64,000 nt of DNA. Source: Gibbula magus (taxonomy: Eukaryota > Mollusca > Gastropoda > Trochida > Trochidae). The notes below the pieces were generated by a model. The model was given only the letters and a program-made list of their open reading frames with translations. It had not been told where the DNA came from and did no database searches. This document shows positions 11,022-21,466 of this stretch, piece after piece (the first letter of the stretch is position 1; each line of letters begins with the position of its first letter). The stretch is from the NCBI GenBank assembly GCA_936450465.1, contig OW388292.1, positions 27,850,368-27,914,367 on the forward strand, read 5' to 3'. Position numbers and translations under genes: made by a program.

Positions 11022-11214
11022 GAGGTTGTTCCTGTGTGTCTTACGATGTTCCTTGAAATAAACTTCGCATCGTTTGCTCCTTGTCTGTTGTTTTGTTTCT
11101 TAAACTACGCTTTTAACCCTTGTCTTGCTTATTTGGGCCTGTTCTGAGAGTGGTAATTTCCGGTGGTGACGTCACGAGACCATGCCGACTTACCGCCCTT
11201 GGAAGAGGGATTTT

Positions 11215-11696
11215 CCTTTCACTGTTTAATGACGAACTGATCGTTTGCATGCGAGCACTGCTTTTGCTTTCATTCGGCATTCACGGGGATCTCTCTGCCT
11301 TCAGTGTGATACATATATTCAGAAAATGTCCCTGTTGGTCGTTCAATCATTGACTGATGAATACGACTGACACATAATTACACCATTATCTGTTCCTGCT
11401 TTTTTAAAAAATCGTCGTTATAGATCTCCTTAACGAGCATTTTCAATATGGCGAATATGAATAAGTAGTACTACCTATATATTCGCTATGTTGAAAATGA
11501 CTGACGACTGATGTATAAGGACAACTAAACGTGAGTGCTCCGGGATTGTCCTGTTGATGCATGAACTATCTTCTAAATTAAATGGAAGGGTAATTTACGA
11601 ATAAATCGGATCTTATCATATAGATTGAGCAACTTCACTTTCTGAGAATGAATCTTAGTTTGGAGACAAAAATGTTAGCCACAAACATATCCATAC
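11215..11696. other. Intron of gene A with a 21-bp-arm hairpin
   Basis: No gene is seen. 11438-11458 and 11479-11499 are inverted copies ('cattttcaatatggcgaat' and its near-complement, two mismatches) around a 20-base loop that itself contains 'gtagtac'. It looks like a small foldback sequence. Confidence 0.5.
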
Positions 11697-12104
11697 CTTT
11701 TTAATCGACTCTGCTATATTCTCAGGTTTAATCCTTTCAACGAATTGTTTGAATTCATCGTTGCCCAGGTTGAGCTTGGACCACTTCACAGGGTTCACGT
11801 TACACAAGGTAATCGCAGGAAACTTGATGCTATCAAACTCCAGTTGTATCTTGGTCTGCTTTGCGAAGTTAAGGTAAGACCCACAGAGGAAACTCAAGTG
11901 AACCACCATCCCTGCCATGCCACCACAAAAGAACAGTGTCCACAGAAGTTTTGCGTACCACGTCTTTGAGATGTGGATATATTGAACTCCCTGCAAGGAC
12001 GTTCTCTCGCCAAAGCGTGCAAGGAGTCGCGACATGGTTCGTTGGTTTCCTTCAGTGTCGTCTTGATCCGATTCATCGTCGTCAGGCAGTTTCTTCTCTA
12101 AATC
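11697..12104 (-). CDS. DEG/ENaC gene A, TM1 exon
   Basis: 408 bp, 136 codons, phase 0 at both ends: acceptor 'cctaag|GATTTAGAG' and donor 'AAAAAG|gtatgg'. Residues 1-30 are an acidic cytoplasmic N-terminus. TSLQG (35-39) occupies the position of the DEG/ENaC gating motif. Residues 51-77 form TM1. FPAITLCNVNP (95-105) is the conserved start of the extracellular palm. The family comprises trimeric sodium channels, including FMRFamide- and acid-gated types. The exon is about 80% identical by eye to the gene B exon at 47029-46622. The upstream ATG at 12131 lies in sequence not conserved in gene B, so the true start is probably in an upstream exon that was not found. The usual His before Gly is Gln here. 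Confidence 0.88.
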
Positions 12105-13297
12105 CTTAGGTAAACGACAAATAAGAGACAATGCTGTGAGACATAATGTTCTATATTTCAGAAAATTAGATCCCTTGAGAGGATTAAGCGCCTGGCTATT
12201 AGACCGTAGTTGCCAAACATGATAATAATTATTTATTTGAGGTTAGTAATCAAACAACTAGATAATAAATCTTAAACGTTTTATAGGGCATCCTTGACGT
12301 AAATATCTTATGCCATCACAAGTTATACAGATTCTTTGGTATAAACGATTTTTAAAATACTATATACTTTATCATTTATATAAGTAACTATATACCAACA
12401 AAATACTGAATTATGATAAAGTTTATCAAATGATATCAATACCATACCCTACAAACGTGGACACACACAACAAGTTACTTGAACAGATGCCCGGTACTCA
12501 TACTACACTCATTTGTCCACCTGTATTTATTCCCATGCTATTTCTTTCAATAATAACATCTCAAATTCTTGACTATTGCATTTCTTTTTTAATGAGTGTA
12601 TAACTGACTTAACAAGCAGATGTCAAACTAGATGTCATACCAAGATGCGTTCCCTGTCGCCAGTGTACGATAACTGCACCATATTGTGATATTTATAACT
12701 GCATTGAAGGGCACTTTAATTGAGGATACTTTAATCAACTGATGTTGATGTATTAATCCAATGAAAGAAACATCTACTGAATATACTGAGTTCAAAGGCT
12801 GGTATAGTTCTGGTTTGCCACACTGATGCTAGCTGAAGGCTGGAGGTTGACGAGGACAATAGTAACGTTTCTGAAGGACGTAAATAAAGATGTCTAAATA
12901 TAAAAAGGACGGTTTATAAATTGATGTATGCGATGTAACCGAATTTATATTATATTCTTTGTCCAAGGGTATGATGAATCGTGAATTTTCAGCCAATAAG
13001 ATATCAATGGTTTGTTACTTTAAGGATTATATTTCATGTAAGGGAATTTCTTACCAACCTATATTTAATGTGTTTATCTTGTAATACATTGTAGCTCAAC
13101 TGGTCGAGAATCAATAAACATTTGAACTGAAAACCCTCCTCAATCAGGGTGTATATCTATCCACAAGGCTACCCCAAATCCTCTGATTGTCAAAGACGCT
13201 TTTTTCGGCTTTTGATTAGAAATAAATAATATTAAAATAAATACCCTAGTATTGTTTATTAACCCCATAACTGTGTAAGATACGTAGGATACGAGTC
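12105..13297. other. Upstream of gene A TM1 exon: no gene; paralogous to the B-C interval
   Basis: No open frame of interest. The part at 13080-13200 ('gctcaactggtcgagaatc', 'aaggctaccccaaatc') matches 51640-51755, the corresponding place upstream of gene B. It is duplicated intergenic sequence or a far-upstream intron. Confidence 0.5.
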
Positions 13298-13324
13298 GAT
13301 ACTGTTGTATCCCAAGTATGGATC

Positions 13325-13417
13325 TATCCCATCTTAAGATGGGATAGCTCTCCAGGCTATCCCAACTGTGGATAAATCGCTATCTCAAGTTGGGATATCC
13401 CATCTTAAGATGGGATA
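13325..13417. repeat. Paired 22-bp palindromes in left arm of foldback element
   Basis: The perfect palindrome formed by 'tatcccatctt' and its complement occurs at 13325-13346 and 13396-13417, separated by 'gctctccaggctatcccaac'-type spacer. The same pair is mirrored at 17053-17074 and 17124-17145. Four symmetric sites near the termini could be recognition sites for a transposase supplied in trans (inference). Confidence 0.8.
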
Positions 13418-13435
13418 GCAGAACTTTTTAGAAAA

Positions 13436-14050
13436 AAAATTGAGTTTGATGAAAAAATTATTTTGATTTAAAAACTGATTTTGATGAAAAAATGACTTTG
13501 ATGAAAAAAAGGACTTTGATGGAAAAAACTAATTTGATGAAAAAAATTACTTTGATGAAAAAAATTACTTTGATGAAAAAAATTACTTTGATGAAAAAAC
13601 CAACTTTGAAGAAAAAAGTGACTTTGATGAAAAAAGCGACTTTGATGAAAAATTACTTTGTTGGAAAAAACGAATTGGATGAAAAAAAAGATTATTTGGT
13701 GAGAAAACTGTTTTTGATGAAAAAACTGTTTTTGATGAAAAAAATGAGTTTGATGAAAAAAATTAATTTGATGAAAAAAACAAATTTGAAGAAAAAATGA
13801 CTTTGATGAGAAAACTGTTTTTGATGAAAAAAAACGACTTTGATGAAGAAAAGAGATTTTAATGATATTATTACTTTGATGAAAAATAAGAATTTGATGT
13901 AAAATCTGACTTTGATGAAAAACTTACTTAGAGAAAAAAATTACAATGATGAAAACATATCCTTGATAAAGAAATAGGATAGGACCTTGATAAAAAAAAA
14001 GAGAAGATTTTGACAAAGAATTAATTTTTTTTTACCTGCAAAATTAACTT
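13436..14050. repeat. Minisatellite, left arm of foldback element
   Basis: Tandem units of about 15 bases of the form 'actttgatgaaaaaa' with point changes, decaying towards 14050. The open frame rich in LMKK (13492-13800) is only a consequence of the period and is not considered a gene. Confidence 0.9.
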
Positions 14051-14836
14051 TGATTAAAAACATTTTCATAATTGCAACACTGATGATTATAAATTAAGTA
14101 TTTAGAAGTACGGAAAAGTTCCGTCACCATTTCAAAACTGCTATCCAATCTGTCGATAAATACTATTTATCCTTTAATTTACTCCTTTTTATGATTGCAT
14201 AAACGATTATTGTGAAGATGGTACTTAACTGCTAAAATATTTTAACATTACATTATAATCATTGTACCGTTTAGTATTATATTTAGTTTATATTATATTT
14301 TAGCTATCCCAACTGTGGATAATTCGCAGACACACATAGTTTAGCATGAATATTCTATTAAAGGAATTATTTTTCATAAATACATAAACAATGATCATAA
14401 AGTCGTTTTATTGGGAAAAAGGTTATATAAAATTTATTTGAATACTCTAATGTCTAAGGTCTTGGACACATGTCAATGATGTGTTAAAACAATCATGTGA
14501 TCTTCATTTTGGGGAGGTCAAGATGAACTTGTACTCAGGTTATTTAAGTTTGTAGGGTAGGTGAAATGATGAGGACACAGATATCAGTTTCACAATTTAT
14601 TCGGGTGTACATAACAACCATACATGGAAACTATACGTAAGTGACATGCTTACTTGGCAACCTGTGCCTATGTTGTATCAATATAACATAATTTCTGAAG
14701 TGAAGTTGATGACTATAAATAAAGTAACAGCACCAAAAGCTAACAAGAAAACAATAACACTTGGCTATAAATGATTCTTCGTCATGCATGAGTATTGTGC
14801 CTCCACATGCATTATATTCGGTCTAGTATTCCGTCA

Positions 14837-14917
14837 CTACCATTGGCATAGATTGAGCAGGATGTCGGCCTCTATCCGTGTCATTCCCTCTTGTTCCATG
14901 GCCACGTGAACAGCAAT
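14837..14917 (-). pseudogene. Exon-like terminal fragment inside the foldback element
   Basis: After a good acceptor (tcttattttag|ATT) there are 26 codons beginning IAVHVAMEQEGMTRIEAD and ending NLCQW, then TAG. The following minus-strand sequence runs to an AATAAA-type signal near 14600, like a 3' UTR. Together with the piece at 15254-15195 it looks like the last two exons of a host gene captured by the element. The protein family is not recognised. The alternative is chance, because the frame is short. Confidence 0.35.
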
Positions 14918-15194
14918 CTAAAATAAGAGTAGTGTCTTAAATACTGCCCTGTACTATCAACCAACGTTGTCAGATATTACTCCTTACGATATTCCTCAGT
15001 CTTACTTTGTTTTATCATGCATTCTCATGTATATCATGTTTCTGTTAGTAAATGTATATTTCCCTGAACTTTGACGTTTTTAAGTTGAGTGTTCTATATT
15101 CAATATAACACACTATTATTAATTTGGAAAATGCATTTTAACGGTCAACATTGAATTTGCCAAAACTGTCTTCGTATTTCCTTATCATACCAAC

Positions 15195-15254
15195 CTCAGG
15201 GTAAAATACGTCCAGAATCAACATTTTGCTGAAACCCTTGTTCAAACGTTCCAG
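15195..15254 (-). pseudogene. Second exon-like fragment inside the foldback element
   Basis: Twenty codons in phase 0 (LERLNKGFSKMLILDVFYPE) are followed by a donor-like GAG|gttggt. They would join in frame to ATT at 14917, giving DVFYPE-IAVHVAMEQEG. Upstream, the frame is cut at about 15265, where a repeated element-specific block begins ('tatgtattta...aataatgtc', also at 15449). Low confidence: the acceptor is weak. Confidence 0.3.
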
Positions 15255-15264
15255 CTTATCACTT

Positions 15265-15545
15265 ATGTATTTAGTTAAAAATAATGTCTTTAATACAATT
15301 TCCATGTTAAACTGTATGTTTCTGGGATCTATCCACAGTTGGGATAGCTAAATTTTAGACTAACTGGTAACAAACTACCTCTATTTTAATAGTGTTATGT
15401 TAATAGTAGGTGTTTTAACATCAAAGCACTTCAATTATGGATATAGTTTATGTATTTAATAAAAATAATGTCTTTAATACCATTTCCATGTTAAACTTTG
15501 TGTTTCTGGGATCTATCCACAGTTGGGATAGCTAAACTTTATACT
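15265..15545. repeat. Tandem 176-bp block with 'gggatctatccacagttggg' ends
   Basis: Two copies of a block containing 'aataatgtctttaatac', 'atttccatgttaaact' and 'gggatctatccacagttggg' lie at about 15269-15351 and 15449-15534, with a degenerate third end near 15668. The motif also appears inverted at 14302-14325. These are internal copies of the element's terminal motif. Confidence 0.75.
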
Positions 15546-15939
15546 AGCCGGTACTTAACTGCATGTATTCTAATAATGTAATATTGAAATTAGCCTTTTT
15601 AAAGGTTAAATAGCTTCTTCATGATAATCCCCAATGTTAGCATTAAACGCATGTTACAGTTTTTGTTGGGGATCAATCAACAGTTGGGATTGCTAAACAG
15701 TGCCCTAACCACTTTATTTCACTTTATTTAAGTAAGAATTGCGTGCTACAGCACCATTAAGTATTAGAATGTAATGGTAGAAGATGTTTTTATTACGTGT
15801 AAATACTCGATTTATCAACATCTATGTTGTAATTATGATATATTTTATATATTTTGCCCAATTTTTAATGATCCTTTGTACCATCATTGTATTTCGACTT
15901 CTGTTTATTATGAACAATCATTTCAATTGTCAATGGATT

Positions 15940-17040
15940 CATCAAAAGCATTTTTTTTATCGAAGTCGTTTTTTCATCAAAGTCAGTTTTTTCATCAAAG
16001 TAAATTTTTCATTAAATACAGTTTATTCATTTAAGTAATTTTTTCATCAAAATCATGTTTTTCTTTCAAAAACAGTTATTCACATCAAAATAAATTTTTT
16101 CATCAAAATCATTTTTTTCATCAACATCATTTTTCTCATCAAAGTCGTTTTTTTCTTCAAAGTCAGTTTTTTAATCAAAGTCGGTTTTTTCCAACAAAGT
16201 CATTTTTCATCAAAGTCGTTTTTTTTCATCAAAGTCGTTTTTTTCTTCAAATTTGTTTTTTAATCAAAGTAATTTTTTTCATCAAATTAATTTTGTTCAT
16301 CAAAGACATTTTTTCATCAAAAACAGTTTTTCACATCAAAATCATTTTTTTCATCAACATCATTTTTCTCATCAAAGTCGTTTTTTTTCTTCAAAGTCAG
16401 TTTTTTAATCAAAGTCTTTTTTTTCCAACAAAGTCATTTTTCATCAAAGTCGTTTTTTTTCATCAAAGTCGTTTTTTTCTTCAAATTTTTTTTTTAATCA
16501 AAGTAATTTTTTTCATCAAAGTAATTTTTTTCATCAAAGTAATTTTTTTCATCAAAGTAATTTTGTTCATCAAAGTCATTTTTTCATCAAAAACAGTTTT
16601 TCACATCAAAATATGTTTTTTACATCAAAATAAGTTTTTTACATCAAAATAATGTTTTTCATCAAAATCAGTTTTTTCATCAAAATCAGTTTTTTCATCA
16701 ACATCAGTTTTTTCATCAAAATCATTTTTCTCATCAAAGTCGTTTTCTTCTTCAAATTAATTTTTGTGATCAAATTCGTTTTTTTCATCAAAGTCATTTT
16801 TTTCATCAAAGTCGCTTTTTTCATCAAAGTCGCTTTTTTCTTCAAAGCTGGTTTTTTCATCAAAGTAATTTTTTTTCATCAAAGTAATTTTTTTCATCAA
16901 AGTGATTTTTTTCATCAAAGTCCTTTTTTTCATCAAAGTAATTTTTTTCATCAAAGTCATTTTTTTCATCAAAGTCATTTTTTCATCAAAATCAGTTTTT
17001 AAATCAAAATAATTTTTTCATCAAACTCAATTTTTTTTCT
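15940..17040. repeat. Minisatellite, right arm of foldback element
   Basis: Tandem 'ttttttcatcaaagtcat'-type units, about 1.1 kb, the inverted partner of 13436-14050 but nearly twice as long. It contains an internal duplication (compare 16080-16290 with 16320-16600). The F/I/K-rich open frames across it are by-products. Confidence 0.9.
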
Positions 17041-17382
17041 AAAAAGTTCTGCTATCCCATCTTAAGATGGGATATCCCAACTTGAGATAGCGATTTATCC
17101 ACAGTTGGGATAGCCTGGAGAGCTATCCCATCTTAAGATGGGATAGATCCATACTTGGGATACAACAGATACTACCAAATGTAACCACCATATTAGAAAA
17201 CCTGGCCAGCATACTGGAAAGTAGAGTTGATGTAGGTTTCATACTGTTGAGTAGTCTATCATTTATATCATATCAGTTTTAATAATCAGTGTTGCCGTTC
17301 CTTAATTTTCGGGCCACGCATATAATTTAAACAAGGCCGAGCAAGATGACGATTGTATTTTTTTTGTATTCCATAATGTTAC

Positions 17383-17630
17383 TGTGACGTGTGTCAGCCT
17401 GTCGTGTAGGTTACTCTTATCTTTTCGTGTTTCGCCCGGTTAAGAGTGCGTATCTCTTTCCTCCCGTTTTTATAGTGAAGGGACGTACTTCTAATCGAGA
17501 GCCCCCCTCGGCCATGTGGTCTGGATATGTTTACAAAAACCCTATGTGAATAAGAAGCTATTTACTCCCCAATTTGGGTTGAGGCCGTTATTCAATTTAT
17601 GAAGAGTGACGTAAGAAGAACAGCACACCA
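17383..17630 (+). repeat. 5' LTR
   Basis: Starts TGTGACGTGTGTCAGCC and contains 'gagcccccctcggccatgtg'. Nearly identical to 21210-21456, with a two-base length difference near the start. Confidence 0.85.
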
Positions 17631-17739
17631 TATTTGATGGAGATGCCTAACGATCCAACAAGGTGACTTTATGAATTATGTATTTGAACACTATCTCTTA
17701 CACATTTAAGAGTTCTCAACAACCATGGTTGACTGAAAA

Positions 17740-20089
17740 GTGTTATCTGCTATGGGAGAAACTAAACCACTTGAAGATTATATTACTCTAAAGAAGATAA
17801 TCATGTACCTGGCTCTGAGAAAATGCGGACTTTTGTCCGAGGTGTTATACCTCATCTCCGGACTTTTGTTATACAACAACAACCAACAACTTGTCAATCA
17901 AGAAGATATTCAAGCAGCAGGAATCGCGGGCGAGTCCATTGCCTACAGCACCAGCGTGCCTCCGACAAAGGATCAAGTTCAACTAAACAAGAAAAGCCTT
18001 TAAAAAGGCAAGCTTGGGGCACCTGGGTATATGTAGTGGATGGAACGTGAGGCGGTGATTTGTTAGTGGGAGATGATTCCAGGTGAATGTGTGTGCTGGA
18101 TGGACTGGATTGATGTCCGACGTCACAATGTATGATGAAAGGGTTGAGGAAGGACATACAATTAAGGAAGGAAGTATTGCATGAGAAAAAGCTGAAGGAG
18201 TAATTCTATATTCTATTCTATAGTTCGGTTTACCTAGTTTTGTATCGGAACCTTCCAAAACTGTATGAAACCATCACGTAACATATGCAAATTTAATGTC
18301 ATATTGTCATTAATAAGAGTTCCTCGCATAACTATATCATTACATTTTGAGTTTGTTTTGACATTACAAAGGTTGGCGTAAGACCTACTCGTGTAACATC
18401 TAACAGGTCACGTAAGCTTGCATACACATGTATTACCTGAGATAAGTTTTACTCTCTCATTTTCAATGAAAGTGCACAAGTAAATATGTCCATTTTACAA
18501 AATTCGAAAGTCTGCATAAGAAGTCTTGCATGATTGGTGATGCCCGATAGTCCTCTCCAAACATCATAACATGTAAATATATCTTATTTTAAGATTTTTC
18601 TGTAACAAATTTGAGCCTAATTAACTATCAACATAGGATTTGAATGTTATATTTGTCCTAATGTCTACATGTTAATTGTTAGAAATCTATAGACTGGCAT
18701 TTTAATTGTTTTAAAACGTGTAAACATTTTTATGATTTATTTTCTCTCCTTAGAATTACCCTTTGTATCCTACGCTTTGTATAAATAATGCAATATCACA
18801 TGTTTACAGTCAATTATCACAAAGGCCTCGATCGGATGTATTATTCCAAAAAAGTATCACCGAAATGATTCGGACTTCTTCTAACCCTAAGGACAAAATG
18901 TAACGGGAGTTCCAAGAAAGCAACCAACGCACAACACAACAAAACACCGCACATGTGTTATCATATCAGTGTAAAGCTCTCAAACAAATATGTCAATTTA
19001 CCGTGTGGCGATTATGATTTTAATTTTTAGATTTTAAGCTATATGGAGACCAACTCTATTACATTGCCTTCGCTAACTCGCCATCAGCAAAATTTTGAAA
19101 AAGTAGGTCAGTGGCTATGTTTGATTCGTTTCAGCGGCATATACACCGACCAAGTGACCGGAGTACATGCACCGTTCTGAAGCCAGGCTTACATTTAACA
19201 AGTGTATCGGCGTACAAACAGAAAGACGTCATCATACCTCAAACTAGCTTAAATTAACATGTCATTTATATGACAAAACTTTAAAAAAATTACTTCAAAA
19301 CATGAACTGACATTTTATTAGCGTGTTAGGCATTGTTTTAAATAACCAGTATTAAAATTATTCGTCAAAGTATCTAGTTGTCAAACGCAAAGTCAAAGAA
19401 AATACAGTTATTTAATGTCGCAAGGATAGCATTTGTAAGCCATTATACGCCACCTTCGCCTGTCATTTCAAACCGAAGCATTCAGATTACGCCTTAGGCG
19501 TACGCCGGTTTCACCATTTTCGGCGGCGTATGCCGGGTGTTGCGCCGGGTTACAAATCAAATCATAACCATTAAAACTGTTAACCAAACGGAACGTAGTT
19601 TCCGATTCTGGAATGCCAAATAATGTACTTAACTTATAGAAAAGCGCTTTGTTACTTGTGATATTGATTTGAATTGCAGATAACAAGTTCATCATTGATT
19701 CTAATGAAACGTTGAAGAAAAATTCTATCTATATGACAAATATTGATAATCAAAATCCACATTTGTTTGTGCCAATTATTTCGGATTACCCACAATGTCA
19801 CGTGGTTTATAATTTGCTACAGCTTGGTCATTGGTCAATAGAATTTCAAAGATACTAAGACAACGCATATCATTGGCTGAAGGTTCTATTTGAAAATTCC
19901 AACAGTATAAAGGGAGAAATTCACCTTATTACTGCTTGGGGCGTATGCGCCCCAAGCAATAAGCCTTAAAAAATATCAAACAGGACCAAATGATATTTAC
20001 AATGTTCGATCTTTTAGTGATAGCGGGAATGTGAACGAACAATTACAAACAAACGATTTTGAGGACAATTCGGACAGGTCAGATTAGTT
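17740..20089. other. Interior of the LTR element, no recognisable gene
   Basis: The small plus-strand frame 17740-18003 and the minus-strand frame 19468-19695 show no family features. A tight hairpin with 11-bp arms and a 4-base loop lies at 19933-19958 (tgcttggggcg / tatg / cgccccaagca). Just upstream, two CCAAT-like boxes and 'gtataaaggg' near 19905 look promoter-like on the plus strand. This could be a nested insertion. Confidence 0.4.
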
Positions 20090-20269
20090 GAAATAGAGAT
20101 GATTCTCTCTAAGAAATACCAACATGGTCATTGGTACTATCGTGTCAAATGGTTGTCATTTGACCAGTCCTAAAACTCTTGGATATCTTACAATGACCTC
20201 TCCCCAGACTGTAAACAGATGGTGAACCAGATACATGATAAGTTGAGAACTGATAAAAGAAGCCATTGA
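20090..20269 (+). pseudogene. Chromodomain remnant of integrase C-terminus
   Basis: The frame reads EIEMILSKKYQHGHWYYRVK, WLSFDQS, a stop, then NSWISYNDLSPDCKQMVNQ before ending at 20269. Aromatic residues and the YRVKW...NSW...Y.DL pattern match the chromodomain at the C-terminus of gypsy-type integrases. One in-frame stop and the absence of the upstream integrase make it non-functional. Confidence 0.65.
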
Positions 20270-21209
20270 AAACGCTAACTTTCGAAGTCAGTCTGCTTTG
20301 TGAATGAAAAAGAAAGATACTCTGATTGAATTATGCTAAAGGAAACTCTCTGATTGTGTATTATTTCCTCTAGTCAATGATAATTGTCCTTGTTTTATGT
20401 TGCAATACATTATTTGATTGTCTAGCATTTGCTTAAAGATTTAAAAATATGGTAAAGTTTTACTACAACATTAATTTAAGCATTATTTTTTTTACTCGTT
20501 CTTCATGTGACGACAGACCTTTATTCTGGAAATGTGAATTATATCTTGTGAAACTTGAACATGTGAACTATATCTTGTGAAACGTGAAAATGTGAAAACT
20601 GCAGTTGTGAACTTGGTGAACCTTTTGTGACTACGGTACTATGTCTAAGTCTGAACAACTCCTTTGCGTCGACAATGATTCTGGTTTTGTTTACATTGTT
20701 TGATATTTTACTCATTTTGTTTGTAAATAGATTCTAAGCACGAGACACTGTCTCAGGAATCTAGACAAGTCTCATATTAATTTTGTTTTGTCAAATGGAT
20801 TCCGTCCACGAGTTTTATCTCAGGTTTCCGGCAATATCTCTTATCAGCATATATACTTTTTTTAACCATTTAATATCATTACTTATTATCATATGTGTTA
20901 CTATTCAGTATTATTCATGTATCTCATGTATCACATGTAGTCATATTTTGCTCAAGGCATAATTTTCTAGTCATTAGTTACAAGGTTATATATTTCATCT
21001 ACATATCCAAATCATTTCTATATTGTAATCATAGATAGTCATATATCACATTTGGTTCATTTCAATTTTTGTTTTGGCTCCATAGTAATTATATGTATCT
21101 TACTTATCTCACATAAATATCAGGATCCTATACTTTTGTTGGATTGTTATCGTACATGATTCTTAAATGAAAATTCTTTTTCTGTATGCGTTCTTTAGGG
21201 GGAGGGTGA

Positions 21210-21456
21210 TGTGACGGCTGTGTCAGCCTGCCGTGTAGGTTACTCTTATCTTTTCGTGTTTCGCCCGGTTAAGAGTGCTTATCTCTCTCCTCCCCTTTTT
21301 ATAGTGAAGGGACGTACTTCTAATCGAGAGCCCCCCTCGGCCATGTGGTCTGGATATGTTTACAAAAACCCTATGTGAATAAGAAGCTATTTACTCCCCA
21401 ATTTGGGTTGAGGCCGTTATTCAATTTATGAAGAGTGACGTAAGAAGAACAGCACG
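21210..21456 (+). repeat. 3' LTR
   Basis: Direct repeat of 17383-17630, preceded by the polypurine tract at 21196-21209. Confidence 0.85.
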
Positions 21457-21466
21457 TCATATTACA

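Larger units (their letters stand above)
9000..11214 (+). mobile_element. DIRS-like element relic with both inverted termini
   Basis: The 59-bp termini at 9000-9058 and 11156-11214 are inverted copies with essentially one mismatch; inverted termini are a hallmark of DIRS1-type elements. Order on the plus strand: broken reverse transcriptase (about 9660-10310, with the YLDDGLAH box near 10095), RNase H ('LFVDASTQGWGAHLG' near 10520-10565), and the C-terminal part of a tyrosine recombinase ('HEIRAVSATMAYHSNIA' to 'YWRSSEVFANHYLRDVS', about 10795-10925) with the His-x-x-Arg and Trp positions expected of the family. The gag part and the recombinase N-terminus are missing, and frameshifts separate the domains. 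It sits in the intron between exons 1 and 2 of gene A, in the opposite orientation to the gene. Confidence 0.85.
13303..17167. mobile_element. Foldback-type transposable element with minisatellite inverted repeats
   Basis: The outer ends are mirror images: 'TGTTGTATCCCAAGTATGG' at 13303 and its complement ending at 17167. Each continues with the same blocks (22-bp palindromes, 'ctatcccaactgtggata', a lone 'agttctgctatccc' block) and then a minisatellite of period about 15-16 (tttgatgaaaaaa on the left, ttttttcatcaaa on the right). The left array spans about 13436-14050 and the right about 15940-17040. The element is flanked by the direct repeat gatac (13298-13302 and 17168-17172), a plausible 5-bp target duplication. 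Long, internally repetitive inverted repeats define foldback elements. No transposase was found, so it is non-autonomous. It is absent from the paralogous site near 51750. Confidence 0.8.
17383..21466 (+). mobile_element. Gypsy-like LTR retrotransposon, internally deleted
   Basis: Two direct LTRs of about 250 bp (17383-17630 and 21210-21456), about 95% identical by eye, both starting TGTGACG. A polypurine tract (ttagggggagggtga) immediately precedes the 3' LTR. The flanks share 'aatgttac' (17375-17382 and 21466-21473), consistent with a target duplication, although the exact LTR 3' end is uncertain by several bases. The internal region is only about 3.6 kb. Protease, reverse transcriptase and integrase core are not detectable; a chromodomain remnant survives at 20090. 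The empty site is visible in the paralogous interval near 51790 ('acaatgttgcccttgtagg'). Confidence 0.82.

Noticed and set aside
12077..12131. ATG at 12131 as the start of gene A (and 47074 for gene B)
   Set aside because: The sequence upstream of GATTTAGAG is not conserved between A and B and carries splice acceptors at the point where similarity begins.
13492..13800. Lysine/methionine-rich open frame
   Set aside because: Generated by a short-period minisatellite; no start context or homologue features.
16293..17002. Phe/Ile- and Lys-rich open frames on both strands
   Set aside because: Same minisatellite in the right arm of the foldback element; both strands are open because of the period.
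17740..18003. 87-codon frame just after the 5' LTR, considered as gag
   Set aside because: No gag features (no zinc knuckle or capsid pattern) and overlapped by equally long frames on both strands.
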